A DNA stretch of 64,000 bases from Rhodoferax sp. (lineage in GTDB: Bacteria; Pseudomonadota; Gammaproteobacteria; Burkholderiales; Burkholderiaceae_C), in contig NZ_JAURYQ010000014.1 of NCBI RefSeq assembly GCF_030653815.1, positions 62,001-126,000 on the forward strand, written 5' to 3'. Positions 54,126 to 63,640 of the stretch are shown piece after piece. Each line of letters opens with the position of its first letter. Positions within the stretch are counted from its first letter, which is position 1. Both the position numbers and the translations under genes were made by a program. The notes below the pieces were generated by a model, which worked only from the letters and a program-made list of their open reading frames with translations, did not search any database and was not told the DNA's origin.

Positions 54126-56077
54126 TGTACGAACAAGCGTCACATGCGGTGTTGAACGACATCCTGCGGGAGCTCAAGCCCGAGATCGGCAACTTTCGGC
54201 TGCGCCATTTTTACACCCGGCTGGGCGCCAATTTTTATGCCATCCATTCCCTGTTTCATCTGCTTTACGGTGACCGGCCGGATTTCAAGGCGCAGATGGT
54301 CAGCCTGGTCGAGACGCTGGCGGTGCGCTACATGGAGCGCAGCCCGGCCTTGCGCAAGTCAGACCTGACGCGGGAGCGCGACTACAACTGGTTCCTGAGC
54401 CAGAAATGGGTTGGCATGGCGCTGTATTGCGACCGCTTTGCCGATGACCTGAAGGGCCTGCGCACCAGGCTGCCCTACCTGCAGGATCTGGGCATCAACA
54501 TGCTGCACATCATGCCGATCCTGGATTGCCCGCCAGTCCATGCCGACGGCGGCTACGCCATCAGGGATTTCTTCAAGGTGGACCCCCGCTACGGCAGCAC
54601 CGAGGACGTGGAAGCGCTGGCTGCCACGTTAAAGAAGCGCGACATGCTGCTGGTGCTCGACGTGGTGGTCAACCATACCTCGAACGAGCACGACTGGGCG
54701 CAACGGGCGCAAAGTGGCGACAAAAAATACCAGGACTACTACTACGTGTTTGACGACCGCGAGATGCCCGACACCTTCGAGGAGACCATGCCCGAGGTCT
54801 TTCCGGCCACGGCACCCGGGAATTTCACCTGGGACGAGGCCATGGGCAAGTGGGTCATGACGGTGTTCAACCACTACCAGTGGGACCTCAACTACCGCAA
54901 CCCGGCCGTGTTGATCGAAATGATCGACATCATTCTGTTCTGGGCCAACAAAGGCGCGGACATTTTGCGCCTGGATGCGGTGGCGTTCTTGTGGAAAAAG
55001 ATTGGCAGCACTTGCCAGAATGAGCGTGAGGCGCACCTGCTCTTGCAGTTGATGAAAGACTGCTGCCAGGTGACTGCGCCGGGTGTGCTGTTCATTGCCG
55101 AGGCCATCGTGGCGCCGAGCGAGGTGGCCAAGTATTTTGGTGAAGACGCCATCAACGCCAAGGAGTGCGAGATTGCCTACAACGCCACCTTCATGTCCCT
55201 GCTGTGGGACGGGGTGGCCACCAAGAATGCCGTGTTGCTGAACCAGGGTATCAAGCATTTGCCGGTCAAGCTGGAGCGCGCCACCTGGCTCAACTATGTG
55301 CGTTGCCACGACGACATCGGCCTGGGTTTTGATGACAATGACGTGCGCCTGTCAGGCTACGATCCGGTACAGCATCGGCGCTTTCTGATCGATTACTTCA
55401 CCGGCAGATTCCCCGGTTCGTTCGCCCGGGGGCTGCCGTTTGGCGAGAATCCCAAGACCGGTGATGCGCGTATCTCGGGCTCGCTGGCCTCGCTGGCCGG
55501 GCTTGAGGCGGCGCTGGAAAGCCAGGACCCCCAAGCCGTCGATCAGGCCATCAAGACCATTCTGTTGCTGCACAGCCTGATCCTGTCCTTTGGCGGTATT
55601 GCCTTGTTTTACTACGGCGATGCCATCGGCACGCTCAACAGCCTGGCCTATCTGACCGATCCCGCAGAGTGTGATGACAGTCGCTGGGTGAACCGCTCGT
55701 ATTTTGACTGGACCAAGGCCGCCTTGCGCCATCAGACCGGCACGGTGGAGCAGCGCATTTTCAGCGCGCTCAAGAAAATGATCACCTTGCGCAAGGAGCT
55801 GAGTGCGTTTGCCGACTTCGACAACCGCCAATTGCTGAGTGTCGACAACCCCAACCTGCTGGTTTTTTTGCGCACGGACATGCACAACGCGCGCAACCGG
55901 GTGCTGGTGGTGAGCAACTTCAACACCGTGGCGCAACGCTTGCCGCTGGGCGCACTGCGCCCTTATGGTTTGTTTCAGCAAGAGGCCATGAAAGAGCTTT
56001 GTTCGGGCGAGCGCATCACGGTTGACCACGACACGATCACCATCCCGGCGCTGGTCAGTTGCTGGTTGGTCGACTGA
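54125..56077 (+). CDS. Amylosucrase (GH13 subfamily 4)
   Basis: A 650-residue glucan-synthesising enzyme. Catalytic elements of the GH13 fold are all present: DVVVNHTSNEHDW, DILRLDAVAFLWK (nucleophile Asp), LFIAEAIVAPSEV (acid/base Glu) and YVRCHDDIGLGF (third Asp). In amylosucrase sucrose is the glucosyl donor and an alpha-1,4-glucan is formed. Lying in one operon with sucrose synthesis, it suggests that sucrose made here is converted to or exchanged with glucan, or recycled on recovery from osmotic stress. Confidence 0.9.
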   Translation: MYEQASHAVLNDILRELKPEIGNFRLRHFYTRLGANFYAIHSLFHLLYGDRPDFKAQMVSLVETLAVRYMERSPALRKSDLTRERDYNWFLSQKWVGMALYCDRFADDLKGLRTRLPYLQDLGINMLHIMPILDCPPVHADGGYAIRDFFKVDPRYGSTEDVEALAATLKKRDMLLVLDVVVNHTSNEHDWAQRAQSGDKKYQDYYYVFDDREMPDTFEETMPEVFPATAPGNFTWDEAMGKWVMTVFNHYQWDLNYRNPAVLIEMIDIILFWANKGADILRLDAVAFLWKKIGSTCQNEREAHLLLQLMKDCCQVTAPGVLFIAEAIVAPSEVAKYFGEDAINAKECEIAYNATFMSLLWDGVATKNAVLLNQGIKHLPVKLERATWLNYVRCHDDIGLGFDDNDVRLSGYDPVQHRRFLIDYFTGRFPGSFARGLPFGENPKTGDARISGSLASLAGLEAALESQDPQAVDQAIKTILLLHSLILSFGGIALFYYGDAIGTLNSLAYLTDPAECDDSRWVNRSYFDWTKAALRHQTGTVEQRIFSALKKMITLRKELSAFADFDNRQLLSVDNPNLLVFLRTDMHNARNRVLVVSNFNTVAQRLPLGALRPYGLFQQEAMKELCSGERITVDHDTITIPALVSCWLVD

Positions 56078-56135
56078 GTCCGCACGCCAAAACCCAAGCC
56101 CTGCGCAGCGCGCAAGCACGGACCATGCGGGTGGG

Positions 56136-56879
56136 TTAGTGACTTGTTTTGGGGGCAGGCAGCAAGCGCTCGCATTCCTCGGTGACGGCCGCGTAGCACT
56201 CGCAGACACGCGCCTCCAGCCCCGGGCGATCCACCACGGTGAGGCAGCCGCGCGACACCGCAATCAAGCCATCTTTTTGCAGTTTGCCAGCGGTTTGTGT
56301 GACGCTTTCGCGGCGGATGCCCAGCAAGTGCGAAATCTGTTCCTGGGTGATGGCCATTTTGTCACTGTGCAAGCGGTCCAGGCTCATCAACAGCCAGCGG
56401 CAAAAACGTTGCTCCACCGAGTGGTGCTGGTTGCACACAGCGGTTTGCGAAGTTTGGCAGATCAGCGCCTGGCTGTAGAGCAAGGCCAGATGTTGCAGTT
56501 TGCCGCCCAGCGCAAATTCGTGTTTCATGACTTTGCGGCTGAGCCGGTAGGCACTGCCAGCGCTTTGCACCTCGGTGCTGCTGGGCAGGCTGTCACCGCC
56601 CATGTAGATCGAGATACCGATCAGCCCCTCGTTGCCGACCAGGGCGACTTCGCTGGACGAGCCATCTTCCAGGTCGTAGATCAGCGACACGATGCCGGAG
56701 GTGGGAAAGTGCAGAAAATTGACATGGTCGCCCGATTCCGAGAGGGTCCATTTGCGCGGCATCTCGACCAGGTGCAAATCGGGCAGCAGGCGTTCGTACT
56801 CCGCCGCTGGCAGCATGGCCAGGATTTGGTTGAGCTTGGGGCTGGGTGGGCTGGACACAGGTGTTTTTTTGGTGGACAT
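56136..56879 (-). CDS. Crp/Fnr-family transcriptional regulator
   Basis: A 247-residue regulator with a cNMP-binding fold (about 25-140) and a C-terminal winged HTH whose recognition helix is HLLGIRRESVTQTAGKLQKDGLI. It lacks the cluster-binding Cys pattern of Fnr and the strict cAMP-binding residues of Crp, so the signal is unknown. AAGGAT precedes ATG 56879. It converges with the sucrose operon, and control of that operon cannot be shown. Confidence 0.85.
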   Translation of the reverse strand: MSTKKTPVSSPPSPKLNQILAMLPAAEYERLLPDLHLVEMPRKWTLSESGDHVNFLHFPTSGIVSLIYDLEDGSSSEVALVGNEGLIGISIYMGGDSLPSSTEVQSAGSAYRLSRKVMKHEFALGGKLQHLALLYSQALICQTSQTAVCNQHHSVEQRFCRWLLMSLDRLHSDKMAITQEQISHLLGIRRESVTQTAGKLQKDGLIAVSRGCLTVVDRPGLEARVCECYAAVTEECERLLPAPKTSH

Positions 56880-56905
56880 GGCAGATCCTTAAAAATGAAA
56901 CTGAC

Positions 56906-57349
56906 TCAATACGGGTTGTCAAACCCCAGCCGCGCCATGATCTCGCTCTCGCGCAGCTCCATCACCTGGGCGTCTTCGTCTTCATCGTGGTCCCAGCCCT
57001 GCGCGTGCAGCGCGCCGTGCACCAGCAGATGGGCGTAATGGGCTTCCAGGGTTTTGCCCTGTTCTTTCGCCTCGGCGGCCACCACCGGCGCGCACAACAC
57101 CAGGTCGGCGGTGACGACCGGTTCTTGCGTGTAGTCGAAGGTCAGCACGTTGGTGGCGTAGTCTTTCTGGCGGTAATCCCGGTTGAGGGCCTGGCCCTCA
57201 GCGGCATCGACGATGCGCACGGTGAGCTCGGCGTCGTCTTGCAGCGCGGCGCGCAGCCAGCGCATGACTTTGTGACGGGGCAGGGCGGCGCGGTGCTGCG
57301 CCACGTCTTCAAACTTGCCGAATTGCAGGGAGAGGGTGAGTTGGTTCAT
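56906..57349 (-). CDS. ybeY: Endoribonuclease YbeY (16S rRNA maturation)
   Basis: A 147-residue UPF0054 metallo-RNase. The zinc motif [20 protein letters not shown] carries the three histidines. YbeY processes the 3' end of 16S rRNA and takes part in ribosome quality control. It overlaps phoH by 4 bases, the common phoH-ybeY order. Confidence 0.95.
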   Translation of the reverse strand: MNQLTLSLQFGKFEDVAQHRAALPRHKVMRWLRAALQDDAELTVRIVDAAEGQALNRDYRQKDYATNVLTFDYTQEPVVTADLVLCAPVVAAEAKEQGKTLEAHYAHLLVHGALHAQGWDHDEDEDAQVMELRESEIMARLGFDNPY

Positions 57350-58350
57350 AGGTCAGAGCGTTTCAGGCTGCGGGCGGGGCGTTTGACGGCGAGCGGCTCG
57401 GCGTCGTCGCGGCGCAGGATGCCGATGCGCCCGGGGGCGTCGTAGGCGTCGACAATGCGCGCCACCAGCGGGTGCCGCACCACGTCCGCGCTGGTCAGAC
57501 GGCACATGGCAATGCCGTCGACACCCTTGAGCACGCGCTCGGCGTCAATCAGGCCGCTGAGCTGGGTGCTGGGCAGGTCGATCTGGCTGACATCGCCGGT
57601 GACCACGGCCTTGGAGCCAAAACCGATGCGTGTCAAAAACATCTTCATCTGTTCGGGCGTGGTGTTTTGCGCCTCGTCCAGGATCACAAAAGCAGTGTTG
57701 AGCGTGCGCCCGCGCATGAAGGCCAGCGGCGCGATCTCGATGGTCTGGCGCTCAAAGGCTTTTTGCACCGCCTCGAAGCCCATCAGGTCGTAAAGCGCGT
57801 CATAAAGTGGGCGCAGGTAGGGGTCGATTTTTTGCGCCAAGTCGCCGGGCAGGTAGCCCAGGCGCTCACCGGCTTCCACCGCCGGGCGGGTCAGCACAAT
57901 GCGCTGCACCGTGCTGCGCTGCAGCGCGTCGACCGCCATGGCCACCGCCAGGTAGGTCTTGCCGGTGCCGGCCGGGCCAATGCCGAAGGTGATGTCGTGG
58001 CTGACGATGCTGTCCAGGTAATGCGCCTGGTTCAGCGAGCGGGGTTTCAGGTCGGCACGTTTGGTCTTGAGTGACGGGCCTTCCGCGCCGTGCGGGTCGC
58101 CGTCGCCGGCCAGCATCAGTTGCACGGTGCGTGGTTCGATCGGGCGCGCCGCGATCTCGTACAGCGCCTGCAGCATTTCCATGCCGCGCTTGGCGTTGGC
58201 CTTGAGGCCGTCGACCTTGAATTGTTCGTGGCGGTGCGCAATTTTGACCTGCAGCGCGCCCTCAATGGTGCGCAGGTGCTCGTCCATGGGGCCGCACAGG
58301 TGGCCCAGGCGGGTGTTGTTGGGTGGGGAAAAGATATGTCGGAGGATCAC
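57346..58350 (-). CDS. ybeZ: PhoH-like ATPase (YbeZ)
   Basis: A 334-residue ATPase with an N-terminal KH-like domain and a PhoH domain: Walker [14 protein letters not shown], Walker [16 protein letters not shown] and [12 protein letters not shown]. It is the usual partner of YbeY. I assign the GTG at 58350, since [20 protein letters not shown] is the conserved family N-terminus and upstream residues are not; the divergent ruvA start is only 40 bases away. Confidence 0.9.
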   Translation of the reverse strand: MILRHIFSPPNNTRLGHLCGPMDEHLRTIEGALQVKIAHRHEQFKVDGLKANAKRGMEMLQALYEIAARPIEPRTVQLMLAGDGDPHGAEGPSLKTKRADLKPRSLNQAHYLDSIVSHDITFGIGPAGTGKTYLAVAMAVDALQRSTVQRIVLTRPAVEAGERLGYLPGDLAQKIDPYLRPLYDALYDLMGFEAVQKAFERQTIEIAPLAFMRGRTLNTAFVILDEAQNTTPEQMKMFLTRIGFGSKAVVTGDVSQIDLPSTQLSGLIDAERVLKGVDGIAMCRLTSADVVRHPLVARIVDAYDAPGRIGILRRDDAEPLAVKRPARSLKRSDL

Positions 58351-58390
58351 GTTGATAATTCCATAAATACTTCTCGATGATAGGCACAAA

Positions 58391-58963
58391 ATGATCGGTA
58401 AATTGACAGGCACTCTGGACGACAAGAATCCGCCGATGGTGATCGTCGACTGCCACGGCGTGGGTTACGAGGTATTTGTGCCCATGAGCACCTTCTACAA
58501 CCTGCCTGAACTGGGTGTCAAGGTGACGCTGTTGACCCACTTTGTGGTGCGCGAAGATGCGCAGATCCTGTACGGCTTTGCCACCACGGCCGAACGCGCC
58601 GCGTTTCGTGAACTCATCAAGATTTCGGGGGTCGGGCCGCGCACGGCGCTTTCGGTGCTGTCGGGCATGGGTGTGACCGAGTTGTCACAAGCCGTGACCT
58701 TGCAGGAGGGGGGGCGGCTGATGAAGGTGCCCGGCATCGGCAAGAAAACCGCCGAGCGCCTGTTGCTGGAACTCAAGGGCAAGCTCGGGCCCGACATTGG
58801 CGTGCCCAGCAGCCTGGCCAGCGACGCCCAGGGTGACATTTTGCAGGCCCTGCTGGCCTTGGGCTACAGCGACAAGGAGGCCGCTGCCGCGCTGAAAGCC
58901 CTGCCCAAGGACATTGGCGTCAGTGATGGCATCAAGCTGGCGCTGAAGGCGCTGGCGAAATAG
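58391..58963 (+). CDS. ruvA: Holliday junction DNA-binding protein RuvA
   Basis: A 190-residue protein that binds four-way junctions and loads RuvB. The OB-fold start [21 protein letters not shown], two helix-hairpin-helix motifs ([18 protein letters not shown] and [19 protein letters not shown]) and the flexible C-terminal RuvB-binding helices (residues 140-190) are complete. Neither ruvB nor ruvC follows; the next gene is a transporter component on the same strand. Confidence 0.95.
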   Translation: MIGKLTGTLDDKNPPMVIVDCHGVGYEVFVPMSTFYNLPELGVKVTLLTHFVVREDAQILYGFATTAERAAFRELIKISGVGPRTALSVLSGMGVTELSQAVTLQEGGRLMKVPGIGKKTAERLLLELKGKLGPDIGVPSSLASDAQGDILQALLALGYSDKEAAAALKALPKDIGVSDGIKLALKALAK

Positions 58964-59040
58964 CTTCAAAGCTCCGCGACAATGGCGGCCTGAATTTCCC
59001 TTGGTCTCACGTTCGGTTCAACCCCTGATAGGATATTTTG

Positions 59041-60237
59041 ATGAAAACAATTGGTCTTAAAACCCTGCGCTGTACTTTGACAGTGGCCGCCGCCCTGCTG
59101 TGTCTGACCGGGCCTGTTCAGGCCGCCGACAAGGTCAAGGTGGGCCTGCTCAGCACTTTGTCCGGCCCCGGTGCGGGTTTGGGCATTGACATTCGCGACG
59201 GCTTCAACCTGGCGCTCAAGCACGCCAATGGCAAGTTGGGTGGGCTGCCGGTCGAGGTGATCGTGGCCGACGACCAGGCCAAACCCGACGCAGCGCGCCA
59301 GACCGCCGACCGGCTGGTGAAGCAGGATAAAGTGGATTTCATGACCGGCGTGGTGTTTTCCAACGTGATGCTGGCTGTCGGCAAGCCGATTTTTGATTCC
59401 AAAACCTTCTACATCAGCGCCAACGCGGGTCCGTCGCAGTATGCGGGGGCGCAATGCAACCCCTATTTTTTCAACGTGGCCTGGCAGAACGACAACCTGC
59501 ACGAAGCGGTGGGCAAGACGGTGCAGGACAAGGGCTTTAAAAAGGTGGCCCTGCTGGCGCCCGACTATCCCGCAGGCAAGGACGCGCTCGCCGGCTTCAA
59601 GCGTTATTTCAAGGGGCAAATTGCCTCGGAAGCCTACACCCCTTTAAGTCAGCTGGATTACGGCGCCGAGCTCTCCAAAATGCGCGCCTCGGGGGCCGAT
59701 GCGGTCTATATCTTTTTGCCGGGCGGCTTGGGCATCAACTTCATCAAGCAGTTTGTCGGCGCCGGTTTGTCCAAGGACATGACGCTGTTTGGCCCGGGTT
59801 TCTCGGCCGATGAAGACGTGATTCGTGCCGTGGGCGAGCCCATGCTGGGCATGTTCAACAGCTCCCAGTGGGCGCACGACATGCAAAATCCGGTCAACAA
59901 ACGCTTTGTTGCCGATTTCCAGAAAGACTACGGCCGCCTGCCCACGCTGTACGCGTCGCAAGGCTACGACGCTGCGCGTTTGATGGATGCCGCCGTGCGC
60001 GACGTCAAAGGCAATTTGAGCGACAAAGCCGCCCTGCGCAAAGCCATTGCAGCCGCCAAGTTTGATTCGGTGCGTGGCGCCTTCAAGTTCAACACCAACG
60101 GCTATCCGATCCAGGACTACTACCTGCGTGTGATCACCAAGGACGCCCAGGGCCGCGTCACCAACCGCACGCTGAGCACGGTGTTCAAAAACCACGCCGA
60201 TGCCTATGTGGGCGAATGCAAGATGCCCGCGCTTTGA
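59041..60237 (+). CDS. Branched-chain amino acid-type ABC transporter, periplasmic binding protein
   Basis: A 398-residue solute-binding protein with a signal peptide (about 1-29, ending VQAADKVKV) and a Peripla_BP_6 fold (KVGLLSTLSGPGAGLGIDIRDGF). It captures a substrate for the following LivHMGF-like permease and ATPases. The family includes leucine, urea, and aromatic-acid binding proteins, so the ligand is uncertain. ATG 59041 is used, preceded by TAGGATA. Confidence 0.9.
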   Translation: MKTIGLKTLRCTLTVAAALLCLTGPVQAADKVKVGLLSTLSGPGAGLGIDIRDGFNLALKHANGKLGGLPVEVIVADDQAKPDAARQTADRLVKQDKVDFMTGVVFSNVMLAVGKPIFDSKTFYISANAGPSQYAGAQCNPYFFNVAWQNDNLHEAVGKTVQDKGFKKVALLAPDYPAGKDALAGFKRYFKGQIASEAYTPLSQLDYGAELSKMRASGADAVYIFLPGGLGINFIKQFVGAGLSKDMTLFGPGFSADEDVIRAVGEPMLGMFNSSQWAHDMQNPVNKRFVADFQKDYGRLPTLYASQGYDAARLMDAAVRDVKGNLSDKAALRKAIAAAKFDSVRGAFKFNTNGYPIQDYYLRVITKDAQGRVTNRTLSTVFKNHADAYVGECKMPAL

Positions 60238-60262
60238 TGCCGGCTGAGGTGTACTGCGCGCA

Positions 60263-61183
60263 ATGACCGCCATTCTGGTCCTGGAGCAGTCGCTCAACGG
60301 CCTGCAGTTCGGCCTGATGCTTTTTTTGCTGGCCGCCGGGCTGACGCTGGTGTTCGGCATCATGGACATGATCAACCTGGCGCACGGCTCGCTCTACATG
60401 ATCGGGGCCTACCTGATTGCCAGCATCGCGCTGGCCAGCGGCTCGTTCTGGCTGGGTCTGGCGCTGGGCATCGTCGCAACGGCGGCCATTGGCGCGCTGC
60501 TGGAGCTCAGCGTGTTGCGCCGCCTGTACCAGCGTGACCATTTGTCGCAGGTGCTGGGCACCTTTGCCATTTTGCTGATGAGCAACGAGGCCGTGCGCAT
60601 GCTCTGGGGGTCGCAGCCCATTGAACTCAACCCGCCGGCTGCGCTGGCTGGCCCGGTGGCGTTGCTGGCGGGTTTCAGCTACCCGGCCTACCGCCTGTTC
60701 ATCATTGCCGTGGGTTTGGCTGCAGCGGGCTTGTTGTACCTGCTGGTGTCACGCACCCGCCTGGGCATGCAGGTGCGTGCCGGTGCTTCGAACCGGGAGA
60801 TGGCGCTGGCCATGGGGGTCGATGTGCGACGCCTGTTTACCCTGGTGTTTGCCATGGGCGCGGGTTTGTGCGCGCTGGCTGGCGGCATGCTTGGGCCGCT
60901 GCTGGCGGTGCAGGTCGGCATGGGTGAGCGCATTTTGATTCTGGCCTTTGTGGTGATCGTGATCGGCGGCATCGGCTCGATCCGCGGCGCGCTGCTGGGG
61001 GCCCTGTTGGTGGGCGTGGTGGATACCGCCGGGCGCACGCTGATTCCTTTTGTCTTTGAGCGCATCGCGGGGCCGGAGCTGGCCACCAACGTCGGCCCGG
61101 CGGTGGCCGCCATCCTGATTTACGTGCTGATGGCTGCCGTGCTGTTCTTCAAGCCGCAAGGCTTGTTTCCTGCCCATGGCTAA
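60263..61183 (+). CDS. livH: LivH-type permease subunit
   Basis: A 306-residue inner-membrane permease with about eight helices. NGLQFGLMLFLLAAGLTLVFGIMDMINLAHGSLYMIGAY is the family hallmark, and VVIVIGGIGSIRGALLGALLVGVVDTAGR the C-terminal loop to the ATPase. Overlaps the next gene by 8 bases. Confidence 0.9.
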   Translation: MTAILVLEQSLNGLQFGLMLFLLAAGLTLVFGIMDMINLAHGSLYMIGAYLIASIALASGSFWLGLALGIVATAAIGALLELSVLRRLYQRDHLSQVLGTFAILLMSNEAVRMLWGSQPIELNPPAALAGPVALLAGFSYPAYRLFIIAVGLAAAGLLYLLVSRTRLGMQVRAGASNREMALAMGVDVRRLFTLVFAMGAGLCALAGGMLGPLLAVQVGMGERILILAFVVIVIGGIGSIRGALLGALLVGVVDTAGRTLIPFVFERIAGPELATNVGPAVAAILIYVLMAAVLFFKPQGLFPAHG

Positions 61184-62147
61184 GATGGATGCAAAACCCG
61201 GCTTGCTCGACCACCCGTTGCGTTGGCGCACCGGTTTGGGTTTGCTGATCGCTCTGGTGTTGCTGCCCACCTTGGCGCACGCCTGGGGCCAGGAGTTTTA
61301 TGTCGGCGTGGCCAGCCGGTTTTTGATTTTTGCGCTGGCGGCCACCAGCCTCAATCTGATTCTGGGTTTTGGCGGCATGGTCAGTTTTGGTCACGCGGCG
61401 TTTGTCGGTGTCGGGGCTTATGCGGCGGGGATCTTGATGCAGCACGGTATTGCGTCGGCCTGGCTGGCGCTGGCGCTGGCCTTTGTCGCCGCGGGCGCTT
61501 TTGCCTTGCTGATCGGGGCCATCAGTCTGCGCACCCGGGGCGTCTACTTCATCATGATCACGCTGGCCTTTGCGCAGATGCTGTACTACCTGATGGTGTC
61601 GGTCAAAACCTATGGCGGCGACGATGGCCTGTCGCTGAGCGGTCGCTTTGACCTGGGATTCAACCTGGACCTGAGCCAGGATGCCACCTTCTACTACCTG
61701 GTCCTGACCCTTTTTGTGGCGATTTTCCTGGGAGTGCAGCGCTTGCTGAACTCCCGTTTTGGCCATGCGCTGCAGGCGATTCGCGACAACGAGACACGCA
61801 TGGCGGCCATTGGTTTCCCGGTGTACCGTTTCAAGTTGGTGGCCTTTGTGCTGGCCGGTGCCCTGGCCGGCCTGGCCGGTGCCCTGCTGGCGCACCAGGG
61901 TGGTTTTGTCAGCCCGTCGATGATGCAGTGGAGCGAGTCCGGCATGTTGATGGTGATGGTGATTTTGGGCGGGGTCGGGCACCTTTATGGTGGTTTGGTT
62001 GGCGCCGTGGTGTTTCTGGCGCTCGAAGAACTCCTGAGCAGCAGCACCATCCACTGGCAGTTTGGTCTGGGCGCCGTGCTGCTGGCCGTGGTGCTGCTGG
62101 CACCCAACGGCCTGCTGAGCTTGCGCTTGAAAAGGAAAGCGCCATGA
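61176..62147 (+). CDS. livM: LivM-type permease subunit
   Basis: A 323-residue second permease with FLIFALAATSLNLILGFGGMVSFGHAAFVGVGAYAAG and the cytoplasmic coupling loop AIRDNETRMAAIGFPVYRFKL. It forms the channel with LivH. ATG 61176; ATG 61188 also possible. Ends in a 4-base overlap with livG. Confidence 0.9.
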   Translation: MAKMDAKPGLLDHPLRWRTGLGLLIALVLLPTLAHAWGQEFYVGVASRFLIFALAATSLNLILGFGGMVSFGHAAFVGVGAYAAGILMQHGIASAWLALALAFVAAGAFALLIGAISLRTRGVYFIMITLAFAQMLYYLMVSVKTYGGDDGLSLSGRFDLGFNLDLSQDATFYYLVLTLFVAIFLGVQRLLNSRFGHALQAIRDNETRMAAIGFPVYRFKLVAFVLAGALAGLAGALLAHQGGFVSPSMMQWSESGMLMVMVILGGVGHLYGGLVGAVVFLALEELLSSSTIHWQFGLGAVLLAVVLLAPNGLLSLRLKRKAP

Positions 62148-62908
62148 GCCACAGCACGCTGCTGCAGGTCGACGATCTGGTCAAGTCCTATGGCGGCCTG
62201 CGTGCCACCGACCACGCCAGCCTGAGCGTGCTCACCGGTGAGATTCATGCGCTGATCGGCCCCAACGGCGCTGGCAAAACCACCCTGATCCAGCTGATTT
62301 CCGGCGCCCTGGCGCCCAGCGCCGGGCGCATCGAGTTTGACGGCATGGACATCACCCGCATGCCCATGCATGCGCGGGTGGCGCACGGCTTGGCGCGCTC
62401 GTTCCAGATCACCAGCATCTTCCATCGACTGTCGGTGCTCGACAACCTGGCGCTGGCGGTGTTGGCCCACGCCGGCCACAGCCTGAACTTCTGGCGACCC
62501 GCGCGGCGCGATGCCGAACGCTACGCGCTGGCAGCCGAGGTGGCCCAACGGGTCGGTTTGGGTTTGCACGTCCATCGGCTTGGCGGCGCCCTGTCGCATG
62601 GCGAGCAGCGCCAGCTGGAGCTTGGCCTGGCGCTGGCCACCCGGCCCAAATTGCTGCTGCTCGACGAGCCCATGGCCGGCATGGGGCCCGACGAATCCGA
62701 GCGCATGCTGAGCTTGCTGCAAAGTCTGCGCGGGGAGACCACGCTGCTGCTGGTGGAGCACGACATGAATGCGGTGTTCCGGCTGGCGGACCGAATTTCG
62801 ACGCTGGTGGCTGGCCGGGTCATCGCCTGCGGCACCCCGCAGGAGATACGCCAGAACCCCGAGGTGCGGCTGGCCTACCTGGGCGACGACGAGGAAGCCA
62901 CGGCATGA
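62144..62908 (+). CDS. livG: LivG-type ATPase subunit
   Basis: A 254-residue ABC ATPase. Walker A GPNGAGKTTL (about residue 40), signature LSHGEQRQLELGLALAT (an unusual H for G), Walker B LLLLDEPMAGMGPDE, and the LivG-type C-terminal YLGDDEEA. It powers uptake with LivF. Confidence 0.9.
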   Translation: MSHSTLLQVDDLVKSYGGLRATDHASLSVLTGEIHALIGPNGAGKTTLIQLISGALAPSAGRIEFDGMDITRMPMHARVAHGLARSFQITSIFHRLSVLDNLALAVLAHAGHSLNFWRPARRDAERYALAAEVAQRVGLGLHVHRLGGALSHGEQRQLELGLALATRPKLLLLDEPMAGMGPDESERMLSLLQSLRGETTLLLVEHDMNAVFRLADRISTLVAGRVIACGTPQEIRQNPEVRLAYLGDDEEATA

Positions 62909-63615
62909 GCGCGCTGCTGGAAGTGGAGGGTCTGCAAACCGCCTATGGCGCCAGCCAGGTGCTGTTTGGCGTGAGTTTTTCCGTGCAGCCCGGTGAGGTG
63001 GCCACCCTGCTGGGGCGCAACGGCATGGGCAAAACGACCACGGTGCGCTCCATTCTGGGGCTGACCCCGGCGCGCAGTGGCAGCGTGCGTTTTCTTGGTG
63101 AGCGCATCGACCGTCTGACGCCCGACCGCATCGCCCGCATGGGGCTGGCGCTGGTGCCCGAGGGCCGGCAGATTTTTCCAAACCTGTCGGTCCGGGAAAA
63201 CCTGCTGGCGTTTGCCGACAACCGCAACAGCGCCGCAGACCCGTGGACGCTGGAGTCGGTGTTCGACTTGTTCCCGCGCCTGGCCGAGCGAGTGCGCCAC
63301 ATGGGCAACCAACTCTCGGGCGGCGAGCAGCAAATGCTGGCGATTGGCCGTGCCCTCATGACCAACCCGTATCTGCTGATCCTGGACGAAGCCACCGAGG
63401 GCCTGGCGCCGCTGGTGCGTGAAGACATCTGGCAATGCCTGCACCAGTTGAGCCACCGGGGACAGACCATTCTGGTGATCGACAAATACGTGCAGCGGCT
63501 CATCAAACTGGCACATCACCACAGCATTCTGGAGCGCGGCCAGGTCGTGTGGCAGGGCGACTCCGAGCAGCTGGCGGCTGAGCCGGGCCTGTGGCAGCGT
63601 TATATTGGCGTGTGA
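62905..63615 (+). CDS. livF: LivF-type ATPase subunit
   Basis: A 236-residue ABC ATPase: Walker A GRNGMGKTTTV, signature LSGGEQQMLAIGRAL, Walker B LLILDEATEGLAPLV. Overlap of 4 bases with livG completes a contiguous five-gene import operon. Confidence 0.92.
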   Translation: MSALLEVEGLQTAYGASQVLFGVSFSVQPGEVATLLGRNGMGKTTTVRSILGLTPARSGSVRFLGERIDRLTPDRIARMGLALVPEGRQIFPNLSVRENLLAFADNRNSAADPWTLESVFDLFPRLAERVRHMGNQLSGGEQQMLAIGRALMTNPYLLILDEATEGLAPLVREDIWQCLHQLSHRGQTILVIDKYVQRLIKLAHHHSILERGQVVWQGDSEQLAAEPGLWQRYIGV

Positions 63616-63640
63616 TTCCCCACCTGTTGAGTTTAAAAAA

